Positions 1 through 8,651 of a stretch of 11,704 nucleotides of DNA are shown one piece after another. Origin of the DNA: Acephala macrosclerotiorum (lineage: Eukaryota > Ascomycota > Leotiomycetes > Helotiales > Mollisiaceae); NCBI GenBank assembly GCA_014904845.1, contig MU119953.1, positions 1 to 11,704 of the forward strand, read 5' to 3'. The translations under genes and the position numbers were made by a program. Every line of letters starts with the position of its first letter. The first letter of the stretch is position 1. The notes under the pieces were generated by a model, which made no database searches, was not told where the DNA came from, and saw only the letters and a list, made by a program, of their open reading frames with translations.

Positions 1-63
1 TTTTATTTATTTTATTTATTTTATTTATTTTATTTATTTTATTTATTTTATTTATTTTATTTA
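1..63. repeat. 9-bp tandem satellite (TTTTATTTA)x7
   Basis: Seven perfect head-to-tail copies of the 9-mer TTTTATTTA fill the first 63 bases, followed by a T run. The array begins at the window edge, so its true length is unknown. It contains no G or C and abuts the outer end of the left inverted arm. Its perfect periodicity fits replication slippage in already AT-rich DNA. Confidence 0.97.
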
Positions 64-506
64 TTTTTTTATATATACGTAATATTAATACTTTTAATAA
101 TAAGCTATTTTATTTAAATTTAATCGAAATACTCAAATAAAGCGATTTGATTAATTTATTAAAATTTTTACAATAGAAGTAATTATATAATAACTTCGAA
201 TTAATATACAATCGATCTAATAAAAAACACTAAAATTTCGATTTACGTGCGATCGTATTACGTTTACAATTATAATATATCAATTAATCGAAATTATATA
301 AAACTTATAAATAAATTGAAACTTTATTATATATCGCTATATTTCAAATTTAAAACGATTTTATTAATTTGTTATTGCGCAAATTAATAGAATATAATTG
401 TACTTAATTAAAATAGCGATTGCAAAATCTTTTTAAGTGCGCTTTTGCTTTAAGTACTAAGATCGGCATCAATCGCTCTTTTCGATACGAAATACTAAAA
501 CTCTCT

Positions 507-1150
507 AAGTGCATTTCTGTCTTAGGTATTAAGGAATTTAAGTACTAAAACAATTCTACGATTACGCAACTTTCGAAGAAAGTCTCAAAGAATCTTTCCC
601 TGGAATTATATACTAAGTAAAATGATTTATATTGATTGAATCGATCGTAGTAATTTAATATAAAAAACGAAAATTCCAAAGAATGTTTTTTTAATATGAG
701 ATTTTATTAGAAGTACGTTTTTACTTTAAACATTTAAACGTTTACTTAAATATTGAATATTTCTATAGTTGCGCGACTTTTAAAAAAAGTTTTAAAGAGT
801 CTTTTCTTGAAATTATATATTAAAAAAAGTGATTTAAATTGATTGAATCGATCGTAGTAATTTGATATAAAAAACGAGAATTTCAAGAAATATTCTTTTG
901 GTAATATAAAGTTTCATAGTAAGTGCGTTTCTACTTTAAGTATTTAAGTACTTAGGCACTTAAATACTAAAATACTAAATATCCATTTTACGATTGCGCA
1001 ATTTTTAAAGAAGATCTTAAAGAGTCTCTTTCTAGTAAATAACTTTTTATAATCAATTGAATTGATCGTAGTAATTAAATATAAAACGAGAATTCCAGAG
1101 AATGTTTGCCTAGTAATAAACTTCGAAGTAAATAAATTTCTACTTTAAAT
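507..1150 (+). repeat. About 207-bp tandem units in the left arm
   Basis: Three diverged units of 204, 210 and 205 bases start near 507, 711 and 921, and a partial fourth starts at 1126. Each opens with an AAGTGCRTTTCTACTTTAAG-like block, variably preserved. Each then carries a C-GC-CAACTTT-like block, a TTAAAGAGTCT block and a GATTGAATCGATCGTAGTAA block (634, 841 and, diverged, 1055), followed by ATATAAAAAACGAGAATTCC-like sequence. A shortened unit start lies at 435. The copies differ by substitutions, many of them transitions, and by small indels. The opposite arm is about 400 bases shorter, matching the loss of roughly two units. Function is unknown. Subterminal tandem repeats of this size are common in fungal transposons and satellites. 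Confidence 0.9.
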
Positions 1151-1320
1151 ACTAAAGAATTTATCAATTTATCGATTTCATCGCTCGATAGAATCTTATA
1201 CTACTATTTATTTTAATAATTATACCAATTTCAAATGCTTGTAAAACGCTCAAATTAAGAGTTTTTGATTTGAAACTTGAAATAGAAATAGATTACTAAA
1301 ATCGAAGACTTGGTAACTCT

Positions 1321-1340
1321 TCGCAAAAGCGCTTTTGCGA
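1321..1340. repeat. Perfect 20-bp palindrome in the left arm
   Basis: TCGCAAAAGC is followed at once by its exact reverse complement. A second pair overlaps it: CTTCGCAA (1319-1326) with TTGCGAAG (1344-1351). In the inverted partner (8764-8783) the same site has lost its outer C/G bases by transitions, but the central ACGT keeps its CpG. A perfect 20-bp palindrome with six G or C per half is unlikely by chance here. It could be a protein-binding or cruciform site, but nothing shows which. Confidence 0.95.
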
Positions 1341-1372
1341 GACTTGCGAAGTAAAATATACGTCGAGTGTTT

Positions 1373-1432
1373 AAAGAAAAAGCTCGTCCGCTATTGGCTC
1401 GCTTAGCGAGTCGCCGAACGGACTTTTTCTTT
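1373..1432. repeat. 60-bp nested inverted repeat (hairpin-forming)
   Basis: Three nested arm pairs share one centre. The outer pair is AAAGAAAAAG (1373-1382) with CTTTTTCTTT (1423-1432). The middle pair is GTCCG (1386-1390) with CGGAC (1419-1423, sharing one base with the outer arm). The core is CTCGCT-T-AGCGAG (1398-1410). It sits 21 bases inside the inner end of the left arm and is among its most GC-rich parts. The partner at about 8672-8731 keeps the symmetric form although mutated. Position and symmetry suggest a structural or binding element near a repeat boundary. A terminator is unlikely because no gene runs into it. Confidence 0.85.
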
Positions 1433-2172
1433 CGATACGAGAGAAATATTTTAAACGTTCGAATTTAAAATAAATAATTAAACGTTTTTAAAATAATAAT
1501 AATAATAAATATATTTTTAAAAAATATATAAACAAAATTTTATAAAAAAAATATTAATTAAAAATTAATAAAATTTTATAATTTTTAAATAAAAAAAATT
1601 ATTAAACGTTTTAATTAAATAATTTATCGTAAAATAGTTTTTATTTTTAAATATATTAATATCGATTTAAAATATTAATTAAAAACTATTAAATATATCG
1701 TTTATTTTTATATTAAAAAAATTTATTTTAAAATTAAAAAAACTTTTTTTAAAATATAAAACAATTAAAAATTATATATTGATTATATTTATTATAATAA
1801 TTTGAAAAAATTTATAAAAATTATTTATAATAAAATTAATTAAAATATTTTTATTAAATATAAAAAGAATTATTTATTAAATTTTAAAATTAAATAATCG
1901 TATTTATTATAATATTATTTTATAAATTATTAAAAAAATAATATAATAATAATTTAATTTTAAATTTTTTAAAAATAAATTAAATTTAAAATCGTTCGTA
2001 TTTTTAAATATATTAAATCGATTTTTATTTCGATTTTTTTTTTAAAAATTAAATTTTAAAAAAAAAAATTTATAATAATTTTTTTTTATAAAAAATATAA
2101 TATTAATTATTTAATTTTTAATCGTTTAATAATTTTACGATTAATTTTAATTAATATATTATTTAATTTATT

Positions 2173-2206
2173 TAATATTTTTATTAATATTTTTATTAAT
2201 ATTTTT
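2173..2206. repeat. 12-bp A/T tandem repeat, nearly 3 copies
   Basis: TAATATTTTTAT occurs twice, followed by a 10-base partial third copy. It has no G or C. It is a minor slippage repeat inside the AT desert. Confidence 0.7.
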
Positions 2207-4445
2207 TAAAAATTAAAAATTATTATTTAAATTAATAATTATTTATTATTATTTTTTAAATATATAATTAATTTTAATAATAATTTAATAATTTTTTTCG
2301 AATTATATTGATTAAAATATTAATATTTCAATTTTCGATTTTTTTAATTTTAATTTTAAATTTTTTTAATTAAATAAATTATTATTAAAAAATTCAAATT
2401 TTTATTAAACAATTAAATATTAATATATTTAAAAATATAAATACAATTTAAATATTAAAAATATTAAATCGAAAAATATTTATAATATAAATTTTTAAAA
2501 ATTTTCTTTTAAAATAAATTAATAAATTATTTAAAAAATAATTTTAAAATTTTAATTTTAAATATATTTTATTATAAAACGATAATAAAAATTTTAAAAA
2601 TATTAATTAAATTTAATATTTATTTTTTATTTAAAAGTTTTTTTTAAAATTATAATTTTTAAATTATTAAATTCGAAATATATTAATTTATTATTGTTTT
2701 TTTATTATTTTTATTAAATTTTTAAATTATTAAATTCTTTTAATTTATTTTTTATTTTTATATATATTTTTATTTTTAATAAATTATTTTTTTATAAATT
2801 ATTTAAATTTTTAATTTTTAATTTAATTATAATAAAAAAAATTATTAAATAATTCGTAATTTTAAATAATAATAAAAAATTGATTTTTATAAAATATTTG
2901 TTTTTATAATTAAATTTATAAATTATAAAATTATTTTTATTATAAATATTATTTTTAATTGAAATTTTAAATAAATAAATATAAAATTTTTTTTTTTTAT
3001 AAAAAATTAATATAAATATTTAAATTAAATTATTTACAAATTATAATATTATTAATATTATTAAATTTTCAAAAAATTTTACGATTTAATATAATTATTT
3101 TACGTATAATATAATATTTTTATTATTGAAATATTTAATTTCGATATTTATTATTTTTATTTTAATATAAAATTTATTTGAAATTATTTATATTAAATTT
3201 TATAATTTTTTTAAATTATATATTTTTAAAAAATTTTTAAAAATTATTAAATATAAAATTGTAATAAAATTAAAATTTTAAAAAAAAATATTAATTAATT
3301 ATTAATTTTTTTATATATATATTATATTCGATATTTAATTTAATTTAATTTTTATTATTTTAATTATTTTTTAATTTTTTTCGAATTTAATTAAAATTTA
3401 TATAATTGTTATTAAATAGATTTTTAAATATATTTTATATATAAATTTAATATTTCGTAATTTTTTCAATTATTAATTAATTTTATAAATTCGAATTAAA
3501 TAAAATATTTTAATATTCGATAATCGATTTTTAATTACGTTTTTAATTTCGATTTTATTATTATTTTTATAAAATCGAATATATTAAATAAATAAATATT
3601 ATAAAAAAAATAATTTAATTATAATTTTTTTTTTAATAAATTAATAAAAAATTAAATTTCAATCGAAAAAAAATAATAATTTATAAAAATAATTAAAATA
3701 TTATTATTTTAATTAAAAATAATTAATTTTATAATCGAATTAAATATATTTAAATTTATTATTATTTTATTCGTAAAAAAATCGTTAAAAATTATATTAA
3801 TTTATAATATATTTTTATTTAAAAACAAATTATAAATAGTTTAATTAAATTTTTATTTTAAAATAAATTTAATATATTTTAAAAATTTATAAAAATTAAA
3901 TAAATTTTTTTATTTGAATTTTTTATTTTTTATTTTAATAATTTTATTATTTAAATATTAATTAAAAAATATTTTATTTAAATAAATTTTTTTCGTTTTT
4001 ATTTATATATATATTATTTATATATATTTTATATATATTATTTTTTTATAAATTGTTTTTTTATTAAATTTTTAATTGTAATTTATTAAAAACGTAATTA
4101 ATTTTTTTATAATATATAAAATTTTATTTTTATTTTTTATATATAATTTTTATTTTTATTTTTTTATATAATTTTTATATATATATAAAAAACTTTTAAT
4201 TTTTTTTTATATTTTTTTATTAAATATATATTTAATTATATTTTTTAATAAAAAATTTAATATATTCGAATTATTAATTATTATTAATTAATTTTTTTCG
4301 AATTATTTTTTTTTTTTTAAAAAAAAATCAAATATTTATTAATATATATATACGAACGTATAATATTTAAAATTTAAAATATAATTATATTTTTAAATTT
4401 ATTAATATTAAATTTTTAAAACGAATTTTTAAAAATATTAAAATA

Positions 4446-4468
4446 AATAATAATAATAATAATAATAA
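4446..4468. repeat. (AAT)n microsatellite
   Basis: Uninterrupted AAT trinucleotides, seven full copies plus two bases. A simple slippage tract inside the AT desert with no visible function. Confidence 0.95.
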
Positions 4469-4652
4469 AAAATAAATATAATAATTATTAATTTATTAAA
4501 TTATTATTAAAAAAATTATTTTATTAATATAATAAATAAATATATAAATAAAATCGAATATTATTATAATTATTTTATTTTTTATTTTTTTAAATTTATT
4601 ATATAATTTTTTTATATACGATTATCATTTTTATTATTTTATTAAAAAAAAA

Positions 4653-4673
4653 TAAAAAATAAAAAATAAAAAA
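4653..4673. repeat. 7-bp tandem (TAAAAAA)x3
   Basis: Three perfect TAAAAAA units follow an A run. A simple slippage repeat in the AT desert. Confidence 0.9.
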
Positions 4674-5870
4674 TTATATTTATTATTTTTATTAATTAAT
4701 ATATATATTAAATATTTATAAAATATATTTCGAATTTATTTTTATTTATATTTATTTATTTTAAATTATAAATGTAATTATAAATAAAATATTTTATAAA
4801 TATAATTCGTTAATAATTTTTTTATTTTTTTATTTAATATTATTTAATAAAAAAAATTTTAATTAAAATTTTAAATGCGAATTTTTATTATATATTATTT
4901 TATTTTTCAATATAATTAATAATATATTTTAATATAAAAATTTTTACGTTTTTATATAAATTAATAATAAATTAATAAATTTAAATAATATATTAATATA
5001 ATAAAAATATTTTAATTATATTTTATTTTTTAATAAAAAATATAATTTTATAATTAAAATAATTAAAAATTTAAAAAATAAATATATAAAAAAAAAATTC
5101 TTATAATTTAAAAATTATAATTTTTAATTTTTTATATTTTTATTAAATTTTATTATTATAATTATTTATTTTATTAAATTTTTATTTATTTATTTCGCGA
5201 TTTTTATATTTTTTATATTTTTTTTTATTATTTTTTTTTATTATACGAATTATTAAAAACAATTTTAAAAATATTAAAAATATTAAATATAATATATAAT
5301 TAAATATTAAAAAATTATAAATATTATAAATTAAATTGAAATTTTTTAATTTAAAAAATAAAATTTTATTATTTAATTTTTTATATTTAAATAATTAAAA
5401 ATTATATATAAATAAATAAAAAATATTTTTTTATTTATTAAAATTATAAAATATTAAATTTTTTATATTTATAATTAAATTATATATAATAATATTTATT
5501 AATTCAAATACGAATTTATAATTTTATTTTATTATAATAATTATATAAATATTAAATTATATAAAATATATATATATATTTTTTTTTAAAAATTTGAAAA
5601 AATTTAATTAAATTTATAATATTTAAAAAAAAAAAATTTTAATTATTAAATTTATTTTATTATAATACTTTTTTTTATTATTTAAAATTATATTTATATC
5701 GTTTTTTACGTTTAAAATAATTATTATTTTTATATTATAATTAAATAATAATATTAAATATTATAAAAAAATTTAAAAATCGAATAATTTTAAATATAAA
5801 ATTTTATTAAAAACATAAAATCGAATATTTTATAAATAATAAAAATAATATTTTTAATTTATTAAAAAAT

Positions 5871-6013
5871 AAAATTTATAAATAAATAAATTATTTAATT
5901 TAAATATAAAAAATTAAAATTTATAAATAAATAAATTATTTAATTTAAATATAAAAAATTAAAATTTATAAATAAATAAATTATTTAATTTAAATATAAA
6001 AAATTAAAATTTT
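5871..6013. repeat. 45-bp perfect minisatellite, three identical copies
   Basis: Units start at 5871, 5916 and 5961, each 45 bases, and the three are identical base for base. An 8-base partial fourth runs to 6013. The unit contains no G or C. Exact identity in a heavily mutated region means either that the array expanded after mutation ended or that the unit simply has no C left to mutate. It lies about 180 bases upstream of the GC island. Confidence 0.96.
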
Positions 6014-6220
6014 AAAATAGAACGTTTATTAATTTTTATAATTATTAATATAATTTTAAATAATTAAAAAACAAATTTATTTAATTATAAAAATAAATAA
6101 AAAAATTTTTAAATATTTATTATTTTATATTTCTATTATAATATTTATTTTGAAAAAAATTAAATTAAAATTATATTATATAATAAAATTTCATCAGAAG
6201 AATTTTTTATATGCTAATTG

Positions 6221-6260
6221 GTTGCCAATGGTGCCAGCGGCTTGCCAGTGGCGCGCACTA
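6221..6260 (+). repeat. 20-bp period repeat at the left end of the island
   Basis: GTTGCCAATG at 6221 is echoed by CTTGCCAGTG at 6241, giving two diverged 20-base units. Bases 6222-6239 match the reverse complement of 6803-6820 at 15 of 18 positions. The island therefore carries related TGCCA-type repeats in inverted orientation near its two ends. Confidence 0.65.
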
Positions 6261-6510
6261 CGCAGTAATTGCATGTCTAAAACTTTGACGCCCAATAATA
6301 GTCGATTGGCAAGTGGGTCTAAGCCTATAAGAACACCAAAACTCTTGGTTCTCGGCGGCTGCAGACGGCTGCGCGCGACCCTTATGCAGCCACACTTAAT
6401 CAATTGAGCCGCTCAGTCTCTAAGTGCCTCAACTTAAGCTCTCAATATCGAACAGCTTGCGCAACTACTCGCATACTAGGCCGATTTTCCTACGCGCGTA
6501 AACTTTGCTT

Positions 6511-6524
6511 GAATCGATCGATTC
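6511..6524. repeat. 14-bp perfect palindrome
   Basis: GAATCGATCGATTC is its own reverse complement. Its first half-plus (TTGAATCGATCG, counting the two preceding bases) is the conserved core of the left-arm tandem units, where the sequence continues instead with TAGTAA. The palindrome here may be a local duplication of that core. No function can be assigned. Confidence 0.8.
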
Positions 6525-6790
6525 TACGATCAGATTCTAAGTAGCGTTAATATTTTCAATTCTCATTCTTATCCATTTGTATAATTTATGAGACGATTAA
6601 GATCTATTGGTCGGATAAGGCGCGGCCGCTAGTCTCTTGACAAATAACACTAAAACTCAACAGCTCTCAACTTTGCAACTTAATATTTTAATGCGCACTC
6701 GACAGATTTACTTGAAACTCTTATAATAGATCAAATAAGTACTATAAATTATAAGTTTCAAATATCTAAGCATTTAGTCGTAAGCCGGTA

Positions 6791-6850
6791 CTATTAGCAA
6801 TACTCTGGCACTATTGGCACTGGGCTAGCGCTATTGGCACTAGGCCAAAA
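6791..6850 (+). repeat. Three 20-bp tandem units at the right end of the island
   Basis: Units begin CTATTAGCAA (6791), CTATTGGCAC (6811) and CTATTGGCAC (6831), each 20 bases. The second halves vary. The motif reappears loosely as GCCATTGGCTCGCT at 6881 and as CTATTGGCTCGCT in the left arm at 1391. The reverse complement of 6803-6820 matches the left end of the island at 6222-6239. Confidence 0.8.
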
Positions 6851-6960
6851 TAGCCGGTAGCGCTAGCAATCGACTAATCTGCCATTGGCTCGCTAATAAC
6901 GCTACTAGCGCACGTGTCTTTCGATAAAACGACTGGCAAAAAATATTTTTCTCGATGTTA

Positions 6961-8651
6961 TATTTAATTTTATTTCTATTTTAAAAATTATTATTTATAT
7001 AAAAAACGAAAAATATATTAAAAAATAAAAAATGTTTTTTTAATTTCAATTATTTTTTAAAAAATTTAAATAATAAAAATTTAAAAATTTAAAATTAAAT
7101 ATTTAATAATAATTATTTTTAAAGAAATATAATATTTTTTTTATTTTCTTAATCATATTAATTAATTATTTTAAATATTTTTTTAATAATAAATTTAAAT
7201 TAAATTTAATTTTATATTAATAATATTAAAAATAATTATAATAAATATTAATTTAAAATTTTTAAAAAAAAAACATTTAATAAAAATTAATTATTATTTA
7301 ATTTTAAATTGAAAAATTAATTAAAAAAAAAATTTTGAAAATTTTTTATAATTATATTTATATTATCAATTTATACTATTATAAAATAAATTATATATTA
7401 TAAAATAAACGAAAAAAATAATATTGTAAAATTTTCAAATTAAAATAAAAATAAAATATATTATTTTTATTATAAAAATATATTAATATTTTTAATATAT
7501 TTTAATTAAATTGTTTTTTTATTCAATTTAAAAAATATAAATTATTTATTATATTTTTTATATTATAAAATTAAAAATAATTGGAATTTTTAATAAAAAT
7601 TATTAAAAAAATCGTAAAATATAATATATTTATATTTTTTTTAAATTTATAATTATTTTTTAATTATTAAAAAAAAATTTAAAAATTTTAAAATAATATA
7701 TTAATTTTTTTTTAATTTTTTATAAACGTAATATAATCGTAAATTTATTAATATTAATATATTAATTATTATTATTAATATAAATTTTATATTTAAATAT
7801 TTTATAATTAAATTATTTTATAATTTCAAAATTTCGAAATTTTATAATTAATTTATTTTACACGTTAAACGAAAATAAAATAAATAATAAAATTATATTT
7901 AATATTATAATTATTACGATTATATTAAATTTTAATAATTATATTATTATAATCGAATATATTATTAATTTTAAAATATTGAAAATAAAAAAATTATATA
8001 AAATAAACGTTTTAATTAAAGAAAATACGATTTTAAAATAATAATCAAAAAAATATTATTATTATTTTTAATTAATTATATATATTTATTTAAATTAAAT
8101 TAATTATAATTTAATTTTTTTAATATAATAATAATAAAAATTAATTATTAATAAAAATATTATTAATATAAAAAATATTAATATTATAATCGAAATAAAA
8201 ATAATAATTAATTTAATAAATTTATAATATTTATAATATTATTTATTTTAATTACGTTTTATTATTAATATATTATTTTATAAATATTAAATATAAAAAT
8301 ATTTAATATTAAAAAATTATTTTATTTTATTTTTTTATTTTTAATTATTATTATTAAAAATTATTTTTTTTATTTTTTATTTATAATTTTTTTAATTATA
8401 TTAATAAATTTTAATTCAATCGAAAATTTAATAATAATTAAATCGATTTATTATAATAAATAATTTATAATTTTATATAATAAAAAACAATCGATTTTTA
8501 TAAATTATTTATTTTATATATAATATAATATTTTTATTAATTTTATTATTATTAATAATTTATAAAAATATTTTTTAATTTTTATTTTTATATATTTAAT
8601 TTTAATTTATATTATTTTTATTTAAATATAAAAATTATTTAAAATCGTTTT
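6961..8651. other. AT desert without genes, right part
   Basis: About 1.7 kb, nearly all A and T, with dense stops in all frames. The few C bases again sit largely in TCG or ACG. There is no satellite of note, no motif of a known protein and no RNA gene. The end at 8651 is set by the start of homology to the left arm. Composition changes gradually there, not at a sharp edge. Confidence 0.8.

Larger units (their letters stand above)
76..1452 (+). repeat. Left arm of a long inverted repeat pair
   Basis: The reverse complement of this segment aligns with 8652-9629. The inner 238 bases (1215-1452 against 8652-8889) are collinear, with paired coordinates summing to 10104 apart from one compensated 1-base shift, and are about 76% identical by hand count. 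Further anchors lie around 350-410 (partner about 9325-9410), around 180-215 (partner near 9488-9520) and around 76-135 (partner 9570-9629). The arm is clearly less AT-rich than the interior and keeps many CpA and TpG steps, so it is the less mutated copy. Internally it has an outer unique part (76-434), tandem units (435-1140) and an inner part with two strong palindromic structures. I see no credible reading frame. It could be the end of a large DNA element or one of two opposite copies of a non-coding repeat. Confidence 0.88.
1453..6189. other. AT desert without genes
   Basis: About 4.7 kb of almost pure A and T. In bases 1921-2520 I count 14 C and 10 G in 600 (4% GC), with 9 of the 14 C in CpG. 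All frames are broken by dense stops and I find no recognisable protein motif or RNA gene. Content is AT homopolymers, short TA runs and the small satellites listed separately. The CpG-retaining pattern fits old repeats mutated to near saturation by RIP, so the original sequences cannot be read. The inner ends flanking the two arms (1453-1620 against 8480-8651) show no convincing inverted homology. Confidence 0.85.
6417..6949 (+). repeat. Diverged copy of the left-arm repeat within the island
   Basis: Short blocks shared with the left arm occur in the same order and strand. They are TCTCTAAGTGC (6417; left 503), CGCAACT (6460; left about 565), TTGAATCGATCG (6509; left about 636), CTTATA (6720; left 1195), AATTATA then TTTCAAAT (6747-6763; left 1218-1236), ATTGGCTCGCT (6884-6894; left 1393-1403), TCTTTCGATA (6917-6926; left 1428-1437) and AAATATTTT (6941; left 1444). 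The spacing of the last blocks is close: 33 against 35 bases, then 24 against 16. Sequence between blocks is not alignable by eye. The ordered series suggests common descent with strong divergence and deletions, though chance matches of the shorter blocks cannot be excluded. Confidence 0.55.
6190..6960 (+). other. GC-normal island inside the AT desert
   Basis: Composition jumps from a few per cent GC to about half: 28 of 60 bases at 6241-6300 and 35 of 60 at 6361-6420 are G or C. It drops back just as sharply after about 6950. CpA and TpG steps are common, so this stretch escaped the mutation around it. Two overlapping open stretches exist in its left part: plus strand 6150-6407, 85 codons, starting in AT desert; and minus strand 6194-6403, 69 codons. 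Neither shows a domain I recognise, and both match the length expected by chance in DNA with few stops, so I do not call a gene. The right part (from about 6417) resembles the left arm, and both ends carry short 20-bp-period repeats. The best reading is a diverged non-coding repeat or a small non-autonomous element. Confidence 0.85.

Noticed and set aside
507..1150. CRISPR array in the left arm repeats
   Set aside because: Units of about 207 bases are diverged along their whole length, with no short constant repeat alternating with unique spacers.
1373..1432. Intrinsic transcription terminator
   Set aside because: The hairpin is followed by mixed sequence, has an A-rich arm as well as a T-rich one, and no gene ends nearby.
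3549..3578. Inverted pair TCGATTTTAT / ATAAAATCGA in the desert
   Set aside because: Such A/T-rich pairs are expected often by chance at this composition, and nothing else marks the site.
1453..6189. Mitochondrial or plastid origin suggested by the very low GC
   Set aside because: No rRNA, tRNA or respiratory gene is visible in nearly 12 kb, and the CpG-retaining, two-strand transition pattern between repeats points to nuclear RIP.
6194..6403. Minus-strand open frame of 69 codons in the GC island
   Set aside because: No family recognised. Its length is unremarkable for a GC-normal stretch, and it overlaps repeat sequence and the plus-strand frame.
6150..6407. Plus-strand open frame of 85 codons in the GC island
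   Set aside because: It starts in AT desert, ends by chance, has no recognisable domain, and overlaps an equally long minus-strand frame. I see no promoter, splice or codon-use support.
6417..6560. tRNA gene or RNA polymerase III promoter in the island
   Set aside because: No cloverleaf or GGTTCGAATCC-like B box could be placed. TTGAATCGATCG belongs to the repeat family core.
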